A stretch of 64,000 bases of DNA from Pseudomonas sp. UBA1879. Its GTDB lineage: Bacteria; Pseudomonadota; Gammaproteobacteria; Pseudomonadales; Pseudomonadaceae. Shown here in pieces: positions 42,378 through 50,350 of the stretch. The notes below the pieces were generated by a model. That model was not told the origin of the DNA, did no database searches, and saw only the letters and a program-made list of their open reading frames with translations. Position 1 is the first letter of the stretch. Each line of letters opens with the position of its first letter. The DNA is taken from contig NZ_DDHJ01000002.1 in NCBI RefSeq assembly GCF_002338065.1, positions 69,320 to 133,319 on the forward strand, read 5' to 3'. Position numbers and translations under genes: made by a program.

Positions 42378-43323
42378 GATCACGCAGGACCGCTGGGCAA
42401 GTCTGCGCGAGCAGCGCCTTCCACACGAGGATATTTACGAGCAGGCCGCTGAAGACCTGGAGGCGGCCCTGATAGGAGTGTCAGACGACGGACGTCTGCA
42501 CCTGGTGCTGGCCATCGATATTGCCCCGCAGAAACTGCCGCCGGATCTGCAGAGTCTTCAGGTCCGCATCCTGGAGGGCGGACAGATTTGGTTGGACGTT
42601 TCCGCACGCAGCCACCACGAAGAGCTACTAACGCTGGTAGCCAATAAGGTCATCCACGCTATTTGCATTGAAGGCCGCGATCCTGCTATCTCGGTTGAAC
42701 GTATCATCGACGATATGCGTGCGGCTTTGCGCCCGCTTGCACTTGAGCTGAGTGCGGCAGAGCAGATCGGTCTTTTCGGCGAGCTCTGGGTGCTGTCCAA
42801 TGTGCTGCTCCCGACCATCGGGCCGCGCGTCAGTCACCTTTGGAGCGGGCCTGAAGGCGAACGTCATGATTTCATCGGCCAGGGAGTTCACGTTGAAGTG
42901 AAAACGACCACGCGATCAGAACCGAAGCACGAAATATCCCGTCTCGATCAGCTGAAAGCGCCCGCCAGCAAGCGCCTCCTGTTTGTCAGCGTTATGCTGG
43001 AGCGCAGTCTGGGTGGCGATGAAACGCTTGCAGACCGCGTCGATGAAATTCGGAAGAAGCTGGTGTCCGATGGGCATGCTCTAGATGTTTTCGACTCACG
43101 CTTGGCAGAACTCGGCTGGCACGAGGGCCTACGACAGACAGGTGCTCTTCTCCGGTTCACATTCCGCGATGTCCATGTCTTTGAAGTTGCCGGAAACTTC
43201 CCCAGGCTCCCCGATGACTACGTGCCGCCACTCGGTGTGTCCGGCATTAAGTACAGCATCAATGTCGGCAGCCTGCCTTCCCTCGGCGTAATGGAAGTTC
43301 AGGAGGTTCTTCTAACCGCCTGA
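42370..43323 (+). CDS. DUF4420 PD-(D/E)XK nuclease
   Basis: A 317-aa predicted nuclease of the DUF4420 (PD-(D/E)XK motif) family. The putative active site is Glu138 in GLFGELWVL, Asp167 in ERHDFIG, and Glu176-x-Lys178 in VEVKTTT. The start at 42370 overlaps the end of the Z1 gene by 8 nt; it is preferred over an ATG 12 nt upstream. As the only endonuclease-like gene in the operon, it is the candidate for the cutting activity. No separate target-recognition domain is visible, so specificity probably comes from its partners. Confidence 0.86.
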   Translation: MFKITQDRWASLREQRLPHEDIYEQAAEDLEAALIGVSDDGRLHLVLAIDIAPQKLPPDLQSLQVRILEGGQIWLDVSARSHHEELLTLVANKVIHAICIEGRDPAISVERIIDDMRAALRPLALELSAAEQIGLFGELWVLSNVLLPTIGPRVSHLWSGPEGERHDFIGQGVHVEVKTTTRSEPKHEISRLDQLKAPASKRLLFVSVMLERSLGGDETLADRVDEIRKKLVSDGHALDVFDSRLAELGWHEGLRQTGALLRFTFRDVHVFEVAGNFPRLPDDYVPPLGVSGIKYSINVGSLPSLGVMEVQEVLLTA

Positions 43324-43476
43324 TGGGCGCGAGGGCAGCGGGCAACTGTCAACGTTGCCGCAACCAAGCATGTGGTGGGGAATGAATGGAACCTAATCCT
43401 TGTTTCAGCTTGGGATGCTGACAGCCATGCGGAGCAAGTATTCTGGCAGCAATCCCAAGCTATTTAATGTGGCAGA

Positions 43477-45444
43477 TTAGTCGAGCAGCTCGCCGCTGTA
43501 GGTCTTACGGTGATATTCCTGAACTCCGTCTACCGAGTTCAGATAGTCGATTAGCTCTTTTAGAATGATGACATAGAATTTAGTTGTTGTGGAGTTTAAG
43601 GTGTGAGTAATTCCATGGTAGTCTCGCAGGTGTAGGTTGTCCAAGTCTAATAAGGAAACGACATCGTAGTTGCGGTGACACTCCGAGCCTAACTCCCAGG
43701 CGATCGCGAGATGGATTTCTTTTTCGCTTTTGTATTCGGACTCAAATTCGCGAATTAGCGCATCAATATTGAATTTGTACTCAAGGATTTTTGGAGGGCT
43801 AGTGTACTCTTTGTTGTACTGAAGCTGTTGAACTCCCAGTGGGTTGTTTTCTTTGTCATACTCATGGTTGGATAAAGGGTCTCTAATGATAAACTTAAAA
43901 ACTCCATCGTATTGCTGGGTCTGGCTGGTGGCCAATAATTTTATCCCACGAATAACTCCGCCAGCAACTAACTGATTGAATAGTACAATCACGTCTTGCT
44001 CTGATACAGGCTCGGATGTTATTGAGATTTCATTTGTGGGTGCAAAGAAATTCTTGTTTGTGAGGCTCAATGATCGTTCTATTTCATGGACTTCTTGCGC
44101 TCGTACCCAGTCATGAAGGGACCCTTCCCTAGTTATATCGTTCTTGGCGCCTGTATCTATTCTTAGGAGGCGACGCCATTTCTGGAAACGTTTCACTATC
44201 TCAACTGAAATATGTTCTGCAGCCTCTTTCAGTTCAGGTTGAAAACCTTTCCTTCCTAAATCTGGATCAGCATCTACAAAGTGAACAATGACATGGCACT
44301 GGTTCTGGTGGCCAATGTTAGAGGTCAGTGGGATTGTGATCAATTCACCCTGTATCATCTGATTGTTAGCAAGCTGTAGGCCACCTTTCAAGACTCTGTA
44401 CTGTTTTCTTAGCTTTGCAAGCTCGTCATTGAATTGATCCCAAATAGACGTAGAATAAGCAAAGTAGCCGTATGCTGAAATCTGATACTGATTGATTAGA
44501 GAGTTAAACTTATCGCTGGGTGATAACAGGGAAAGCAAATCGTCGGGGCTAAAGAATTCATAAATTCCATTCGCCTTCAGATATTTCACAGGAAGGTTGG
44601 ATGAATCTTTTCCCAGGGCTTGAAGCTTTTTCTGAACTTCCAGTACTTCTTTTAGATTGACGCTGGCGCTTAATCTTGTATGTGGATATACATAACTGCA
44701 GCTTTGCTCGGATAGAGCTGAGACTTCGCCCTGCTTGTTTCTGACTGTGAGCTGGAATTTAATCTTTGAGCTTTCTGATGCAAATGTTATTGCGCCGAGT
44801 GGGGTTTTTATAAGCAGTAGGTACAACCATTGTTCGGCAGTAGTGGCTGAGTACCAGGATAGATCTTTCGGTCGAGTGCTGGATCCTCCAAATTTTATTT
44901 TGAACGTAGATCCCCTTGTTATTTCTGCGAACGCTGGGTCAGTAATCTCCGAGGATGTAACCATTGGGCGCGTAACCGTGCCGTGAAAGTCTTCTACCCA
45001 GTCTCGACCCTTCAAAAGCTCTCCATGGAACGTATGGCCGGAAACTTTTGTGCCAAACTGTAGGTAGTCGAAGCCATAGCCTATGTAGGTAGCTCCAACT
45101 CCTTTATTGCCCCTTGTTTGCCCGCCATTTTTAAATGAAATATTTGGAGCAAGGAATGATTTAAATTCTTTTTCGTTGAATCCAATGCCATTGTCAGTTA
45201 TGGAAAAGGAATTCTCCTCAAGATTTATGGTCAGCCAAAGCTTGGGGATGTAGCCTGGCTCTTCAAGCTCAGTTGCGCGGCGGTCCACGGCATCCATCGC
45301 ATTTTGAATAAGCTCGGAGAAAGAGTCATACATACCAACGTAAGACTTTAGAATATTCTTGATTTCACGCTTCTTCGCAGCGAATAGGATCTCTGCATCC
45401 ACATCTTGACCGCTGGTCAGCGGATCCCATGATTCTAGCCTCAT
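43477..45444 (-). CDS. GHKL/HSP90-type ATPase, unassigned
   Basis: A 655-aa protein with an N-terminal GHKL ATP-binding domain: N-box ELIQNAMDA (44-52), G1 DNGIGF (84-89) and G2 RGNKGVGATYIGYG (111-124). The remaining 500 residues match nothing that I recognise; there is no visible nuclease, helicase or transmembrane motif. Base composition is clearly AT-richer than the adjoining operon, and codon use differs (many Asn, Lys, Ile and Ser AT-ending codons). It faces the dcm operon tail to tail, 153 bp apart, and is preceded by an AT-rich 250-bp stretch. It may be a separate single-gene defence ATPase; no function is known to me. Confidence 0.7.
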   Translation of the reverse strand: MRLESWDPLTSGQDVDAEILFAAKKREIKNILKSYVGMYDSFSELIQNAMDAVDRRATELEEPGYIPKLWLTINLEENSFSITDNGIGFNEKEFKSFLAPNISFKNGGQTRGNKGVGATYIGYGFDYLQFGTKVSGHTFHGELLKGRDWVEDFHGTVTRPMVTSSEITDPAFAEITRGSTFKIKFGGSSTRPKDLSWYSATTAEQWLYLLLIKTPLGAITFASESSKIKFQLTVRNKQGEVSALSEQSCSYVYPHTRLSASVNLKEVLEVQKKLQALGKDSSNLPVKYLKANGIYEFFSPDDLLSLLSPSDKFNSLINQYQISAYGYFAYSTSIWDQFNDELAKLRKQYRVLKGGLQLANNQMIQGELITIPLTSNIGHQNQCHVIVHFVDADPDLGRKGFQPELKEAAEHISVEIVKRFQKWRRLLRIDTGAKNDITREGSLHDWVRAQEVHEIERSLSLTNKNFFAPTNEISITSEPVSEQDVIVLFNQLVAGGVIRGIKLLATSQTQQYDGVFKFIIRDPLSNHEYDKENNPLGVQQLQYNKEYTSPPKILEYKFNIDALIREFESEYKSEKEIHLAIAWELGSECHRNYDVVSLLDLDNLHLRDYHGITHTLNSTTTKFYVIILKELIDYLNSVDGVQEYHRKTYSGELLD

Positions 45445-45695
45445 AGCAGTCCCTTTAGGTCAGCAAGTGATCGGATTCCGTCTCAAAGCCCAACTTGAGA
45501 GCCCTGAAAGTTTCATTAGCCGGACATTACCAGCGGGCTGGATCCTCAATTATTAAAAAAATTAATCAGAATTGGCTCTATCTATAGAATGAATTGCGAG
45601 ATGCCGCTGGTTTCTTAGGTGCGTTCTCACCTATCTATGGTCGCAGGATGCCCTCCATGAAGGGCAGCCCAGGTGGCGACAGCAGACAGTTTCAG

Positions 45696-45968
45696 TCAGA
45701 GGTTGAAAACCCATAACTTGTGTAGACAACGAGCGAGTAGCCGGACAGTCAGCAAGTAGTATCGCGTAGCGTCGCTGCGATGGGACATGCGATTTTCGAG
45801 AAACCAAGCCAAATGTTTTCTTTGCCAAGCCCAAGGTGTTTCTCGCTGCCAGCGCTTTGCGATGTCAGCCTTGATGATATTCGCTTGCTTCAAATGACGT
45901 TGGCGTGTTGCATGCCACCCCGTCAACATCGCAACCAAGAACACCTCCATATCGAATGAATTACTCAT
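45696..45968 (-). CDS. Small protein coupled to the integrase-domain gene
   Basis: A 90-aa basic protein (MSNSFDMEVFLVAMLTGWHATRQRHLKQANIIKADIAKRW broken here for length: it starts MSNSFDMEVFLVAML). It is rich in Arg, Lys, His and Trp. Its ATG overlaps the final stop of the integrase reading frame by 4 nt (ATGA), so it was probably made with the integrase. I have no firm function; an accessory recombination role is a guess. The stretch 45445-45695 before the next gene is AT-rich without a gene. Confidence 0.55.
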   Translation of the reverse strand: MSNSFDMEVFLVAMLTGWHATRQRHLKQANIIKADIAKRWQRETPWAWQRKHLAWFLENRMSHRSDATRYYLLTVRLLARCLHKLWVFNL

Positions 45969-46945
45969 GCCCGTCCTCCGAAATAGACAGCCGCCACATC
46001 GATCCGACCGTGCCCCAGCTCATAGCTGATTTGCCTTCGGGCCTCACGATCTAGGTGCCTGTCTACCTAGCAACATTGGCCGCCGTTGATAGGCGCACGG
46101 TGATGGGTGATTTGCTCAAAGCGCTCACAAGCGAATGCCGCTCGTAGCTCATGGTAGCCCTTGATGTTCTGTGCCTGCAGGATTTCCCGCGCAGGGCGGA
46201 TGATTTCTTGCAGAAAATTCAGGTAGCTTTCGTCTGGCGCAATCAGGTTGCGGCTACCCGCAGGCGACACTTGCCGTGCAAACCCAAGTGCACCTCGAAC
46301 ATGGTCATCCACCGCAATCCAACGTGGCGCCGAGGCGCCAGCTCGGCCGCCTTTGGTGCCATCCTGGATGTTGATCCTGCCTAGGCCGTTAGCCTCACGA
46401 CTAAGTCGAGGCAGGTCAGCCAAGATGGCCTCACGCAAGCGCATGCCGGTGGCTCGCGCCAACAGTACGATCGCTGCGGCCCGTCTCTGGTCACGGCTGC
46501 AAAGCGCATCGACGATCTGCTTCACCTGTTTGCGGTCTTGGCCCTGTGGCACCGACTGACGAACCCCAGTGCGCTGCATACCCAACGCCTTGCTCGGACT
46601 TGGTAACTTAACGTACTGATCACCGCGAAGCGCCGCCATGGTCCTGTTAACGCTGGATAGCCGGTTTTGTGCGGTGCTGACGGCAAGGTCGCCGCGCCTA
46701 ACCATGTCGCGCAGATACGCTGCGTAGTCGGCCAACACCTTTCGATCAATCTGCCGCGCATCATTGATACCGGGCCCCTGTTCGGAGCGGCACCACTTCA
46801 CGAATGCTTGCCACCTATCACTGTGCGCCTTGACCGTGCCGTAATGACCACCGCTGAACATGTCTTTCAGCGCCTGAGGTCCCGCGTAGCTCAGTTGCCT
46901 GCCGTAGCCGAAATTGCGGCCATCGCGTTTACCCACCAATGCCAT
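45965..46945 (-). pseudogene. Integrase-domain tyrosine recombinase, interrupted by an in-frame TAG
   Basis: From ATG at 46945 (GAGGTG upstream) the frame runs MALVGKRDGRNFGYG, with catalytic Arg in ATGMRLREAIL and His-x-x-Arg in YHELRAAFACERF. A TAG at 46067-46069 stops it after 292 residues. The same frame then continues for 33 codons to a TGA at 45965 and contains QISYELGHGRIDVAAVYFGG, which carries the last active-site His and the Tyr nucleophile. The truncated product therefore lacks the nucleophile. In the family alignment as I recall it the stop replaces Gln (CAG to TAG). Confidence 0.85.
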
Positions 46946-47366
46946 GTTGGTCACCTCATCTGCTGTGCTCCGACTCTCGCCCCACGTCATCCCGCCAAGA
47001 ATGTTGAGTGTTATCAGGGATCAAGGCCCCTGCGACCTGTGGGGTGTCCTCTAACGCGGGACTGGCGGCTCCTTACGACCGGGAGCAAGGGCATCTCATG
47101 ATCTGGCCTCCTGAGCACCGATACTGGTGGGCGGGTGGAGGCAGCATTGGCTGACGAAACCAGCGCCGCGAGATCCTGAGTTGGGTGAAGGCAGCGATGT
47201 GATGACCGGGGCATGCCTGACTGTCAGTCAGGTGCAGTCCATTCCCTGGTCTGCGGCACCATCATCTACATCGCTGTTGCTGGCGACATCGGCGTTTGTC
47301 ATGTCGATTGTCACGAGTGGAGTTGCCGCAAAGCCAAGTGCGATGAGGGCTGCAGCAGTGTTAGAA

Positions 47367-47401
47367 GCGCCCGTCTCTTTCCAGGAGAAAGAGACGGGCG
47401 C
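47367..47401. repeat. Perfect 15-bp hairpin
   Basis: GCGCCCGTCTCTTTC and GAAAGAGACGGGCGC are exact reverse complements around the 5-nt loop CAGGA. No T run follows on either strand. Confidence 0.92.
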
Positions 47402-47765
47402 AGGTTGGCGCAAGATTCGGCCAAGCGGATAGGTTGCTGCAGGGCAGCGAAGTAGGAGGTGTTGCCTGGCGCACGAGGGCCATGATCTGAAGTAGGCATC
47501 CATCACCGGGGAGGTGACCTGGCGAGCTGCCGGATGCGAATCGCCATTTGGGGAAGAACCACCGCGAGAGCGGCGTGACCTTCAAGGCTCGGGCCACCTG
47601 GGTTGCTGTCATCGACAGCGCTTGCACGACCTGTTCTACGCCCGTGGATAATCGCGGTCAAGGTTTGAAATTCAGCGCCACTTTGGACTTTAAGAGCGGT
47701 TATCCACCGCTGGAATTCCGTGGTAAACCCTGGACAACGTAGTCGCTTTTAGCTCTTCAAAGTGA

Positions 47766-47810
47766 GGTCCTTCCAAACAGGGCGGCTTTGCAGCCCTGTT
47801 TGGAAGGACC
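47766..47810. repeat. Perfect 18-bp hairpin
   Basis: GGTCCTTCCAAACAGGGC and GCCCTGTTTGGAAGGACC are exact reverse complements around the 9-nt loop GGCTTTGCA. It is 84 nt downstream of the P4-type integrase frame and has no T run on either strand. Confidence 0.92.
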
Positions 47811-47893
47811 CGTGCTGAGAAGCGAATAAGCGAGGCTGCTTGCCCTGAATCTTGAACGTTCAGTAGTTCGGCAATTATTGCGCCTGCAAAGCG

Positions 47894-49150
47894 CTAGCGA
47901 ATCGGCACCACGTTCTTGTCTCTGACTTGGCCGTACGCTGAGGCGAGCAGGCTGCCGGTGGCGGCTTTCTGGATGTACTCACTCCACCAGGCCATCATCG
48001 GTCGCCTGCGTTCGATGTAGTCGGCTCGGTTGTAGGCGCTGCGTACCTCATCCTTGTCAACATGCGCCAGTGCGACCTCAATGAGCTCCGGGTCCCACCC
48101 ATGTTCATTCAAGATGGTACTGGCCATCGAACGCATGCCGTGGCTGACCAAGCGATCCTGGAAGCCCATGCGTTTCAACACCATGTTCGCGGTCTGGCTA
48201 TTCGCGTGGTTGCGTGGATTTCTGTCTGCCGGGAAGACGTATTCGCGATGGCCGCTGTGAGGCTTGAGTGACTCCAACAGCGTGACTGCTTGATCACTCA
48301 ACGGGATGCTATGTGGGCGGCGCTTCTTCATCCGCTCCGGAGGGATAGTTCAGACACGCCTTTCAAAGTCGATGTCTGCCCAGCGAGTAGTTGCCGCCTC
48401 GGCGGGGCGCGTCATCGTGTGCAACTGCCATTCGATCAGGCAGCGGGTGGTGCGTTTGATACTGGCGTTCGCGATCTCCAGCATGAGCTCGGGGAGCTCT
48501 TCTGGCGGAAGCGCAGCCATGTTCTCTTTCTTGGGCTTCTTGAAGACTGCCCTGATGCCGGTGAGCGGGTTGGCGAAGATCAGGCCGGAGTTGACGCCGT
48601 AGGTCATGATCTCGTTTAGCCGCTGGCTGAGACGCTTGACCGTTTCCAGGCTGCCTTTCGCTTCGATTGGGCGAAGCAGTCCGATCACCATCGGCGCAGT
48701 GATTTTCGCGAGTGGGGTCGTCTTCATATCGGGGAACACGTGCAGCGTGAGCGACCGCCAAATGTCCTCGGCGTAGGCCGGGGTGACCGAGTCTTTCTTG
48801 AGTTCAAACCAGGCGGTGGCCACATTCTCGAAGGTGTGTTCGGTTTCCGCGCGTTTGGCTTCATTCAGCGTATTGCGCTGCACCTTCGGATCGATGCCTT
48901 GGGCGAGCAGCTCGCGTGCATCGACTGCCATCTTTCGTGCATTCGCCAGCGACAGTTCGGGATAGGTCCCGAAGCCGATGTTGATGCGCTTCTTGGTCAC
49001 CGGTTCGCGGTAGTTGAAATTCCACAGCAACGAGCCGTTGCTGCGTACCCGGAGCTGCAAACCATCGCCGTCAGTGAGGACGTAATCCTTGGACGCGGGT
49101 TTGACTCCCTTGAGCTGTCGATCGGAGAGGCGGATGTTTTGAGCAGGCAT
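47894..49150 (-). pseudogene. P4-type tyrosine integrase, interrupted by an in-frame TGA
   Basis: A 419-codon frame from ATG at 49150 (GAGGA upstream) to the stop at 47894. The N-terminus LSDRQLKGVKPASKDYVLTD and NFNYREPVTKKRINIGFGTY is the DUF4102 arm-binding domain of P4-like integrases. Catalytic Arg is in MTRPAEAATTRWADIDF, His-x-x-Arg in SHGMRSMASTIL, His in VALAHVDKDEVRSAYNRADY with Tyr as nucleophile. A TGA at 48350-48352 lies between FERRV and TIPPERMKKRRPH, where the family normally has Trp (TGG). Everything else is in frame, so this is one nonsense mutation in an otherwise complete gene of normal length. Confidence 0.9.
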
Positions 49151-49203
49151 GAGATTGTCCTCAGGCACTGATTCGGTATTCCAAAGCTTAGCACCGGGTG
49201 AGG

Positions 49204-49224
49204 TGGAATACCGCCTGGAATACC
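49204..49224 (+). promoter_or_regulatory. Possible integrase arm-type site, right end
   Basis: Two TGGAATACC direct repeats (49204-49212 and 49216-49224) with a 12-nt period lie between the integrase start and the ssrA terminator. A copy with the same spacing is at 35245-35261. Arm sites of this kind bind the N-terminal domain of the integrase. Confidence 0.45.
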
Positions 49225-49300
49225 CGAACTGCTGGAACTCAAAAACTATCAAAAGACCGCAAAAGCGCTGGAGGCCGCGTATTTGCTGGATCGCAGGCAC

Positions 49301-49326
49301 AAAAAAAGACGTCCGTGGACGTCTTT
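49301..49326 (-). terminator. ssrA terminator
   Basis: On the minus strand AAGACGTCC and GGACGTCTT form a 9-bp stem with a 2-nt loop and a T run, 12 nt after the tmRNA CCA end. The same hairpin is present at 35148-35170. Confidence 0.88.
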
Positions 49327-49337
49327 GTTTGATCATT

Positions 49338-49729
49338 TGGTGGAGCCGGGGGGATTTGAACCCCCGTCCGCCAGTACTCCGCTTTCGGGCCTACATGCTT
49401 AGCCGTGTCTATTAAGTTAACCCTCAGCGACCCGACGGGCAGGGTGCTTTGGGCGAGCTGTGTAAGTTTTAGCCGATTCGTCCACAGCGTACTGCACGGC
49501 GATCCTGTTCTGTATGACAATCATTTCGGGTTTACAGGCATCCCCTGATGATTGCTGGAGCCGAAGCTACCAGAAGGAAGGCTAGCGCCGCTTACGCAGC
49601 GAGAGCTTGTTCCCCGTAGGTTTCGTCATTGGCAACTATAGAAAGTTGCAACAGTGGATTTACGACTTCTGTTACCAAGTCGGCATGCCCCTAGAGTTTC
49701 ATCACCGGCGTCGAATCCTAATCGGCCCC
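49338..49729 (-). ncRNA. ssrA: tmRNA (transfer-messenger RNA)
   Basis: A 392-nt one-piece tmRNA that rescues stalled ribosomes together with SmpB, whose gene lies 8 kb away. The 5' end GGGGCCGATTAGGATTCGAC and the 3' end GGGGGTTCAAATCCCCCCGG plus CTCCACCA form the tRNA-like domain. The tag frame (49592-49633) reads ANDETYGEQALAA and stop. Pseudoknot sequences follow. The 3' end served as the island's attachment site and has been kept intact. Confidence 0.95.
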
Positions 49730-49849
49730 AATTCTGCTGCTCTAGCAGTCAGGCCGCGGAGTGTACCCGAATCAATGAGATACGTCGACTCCGAGGCTTG
49801 GCCAGCGTCACCAAGCCAGCCCGAAGGCTGGCTAGCGTGCCGCAGGGTC

Positions 49850-50140
49850 TTACTTGGCGTTACCGCCGTCAGAGCCATCGCCGCCGGTTTTCAGGGAGGT
49901 GATTTCTTTGGTAGTGAGCTCGATGCATTTCTTGTCATCGCCTGCTTTTTGCGCGGCGGTGGCGGCAGTGAGGGTTTTTTCCAGCTCGTCTTTGGTGTCT
50001 GCGCTCATGTTAGTGCTCGTGGACGTATGAGCATCCTTCAGCGTTTGCAAGTTGGCGCCACACAGGTCATCGGCGGCGAACACCGGGGAACCCAACAGTG
50101 CAGCGGTAAGAAACAGACCAGTCAGTGCTGTGCGCTTCAT
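49850..50140 (-). CDS. Small periplasmic protein, paralog of the one at 30614-30886
   Basis: A 96-aa secreted protein. The start at 50140 with AAGGAGAT upstream gives MKRTALTGLFLTAALLGSPV and cleavage after VFA. The mature protein is helical, charged, with two cysteines (DDLCGANL and DKKCIELT) and a Gly-rich tail (GGDGSDGG). Signal, cysteine positions, NL and KDA segments match the 30.6-kb protein. Function unknown. It is the first gene beyond ssrA on the right. Confidence 0.75.
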   Translation of the reverse strand: MKRTALTGLFLTAALLGSPVFAADDLCGANLQTLKDAHTSTSTNMSADTKDELEKTLTAATAAQKAGDDKKCIELTTKEITSLKTGGDGSDGGNAK

Positions 50141-50350
50141 GTGTATCTCCTTGAGCCTGTTGACTCGGTATGGCCGCTCAATTGGGGCCTTTTTCCGAGA
50201 TAGAGGAATAAGCGCTGATGGGGTTGTAGCGCTTAAAGACATGGACTGCCGCCCACCGCAGGGGTTCTATTTATTTTGCAAATGGTGTGAAAAAGCCATG
50301 TTGCAGCATGTGTCAGGGAAATGGAGCGATCATCGCCCCATTTGTGTGCA

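Larger units (their letters stand above)
46991..47893. other. 900-bp gene-poor stretch between the two integrase genes
   Basis: I find no gene that I would support. A minus-strand frame at 47228-47506 contains coding-like sequence (GASNTAAALIALGFAATPL) but lacks a ribosome-binding site and may be a remnant. The stretch contains two long perfect hairpins, listed separately. Confidence 0.5.
35141..49365. mobile_element. About 14.2-kb genomic island integrated in ssrA
   Basis: The boundaries are direct repeats at 35141-35209 and 49296-49365. The contents are vsr, dcm-MORC-Z1-DUF4420, a second GHKL ATPase, an integrase-domain pseudogene with a small partner, a 900-bp gene-poor stretch with two large hairpins, and a P4-type integrase pseudogene that starts 188 bp from ssrA. 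This is the usual order ssrA-int-cargo. The presence of two integrases suggests two insertion events or a composite element. Confidence 0.85.

Noticed and set aside
47228..47506. Possible 92-aa minus-strand protein between the integrase genes
   Set aside because: The middle looks protein-like, but no ribosome-binding site is seen and the perfect hairpin at 47367-47401 lies inside it; a decayed remnant is more likely.
47367..47810. Integron attC sites
   Set aside because: The hairpins are exact palindromes without the extrahelical bases and the GTTRRRY-type core of attC sites, and no integron integrase is present.
35141..49365. CRISPR array or cas genes in the defence island
   Set aside because: No regularly spaced repeat series and no Cas motif were seen on either strand.
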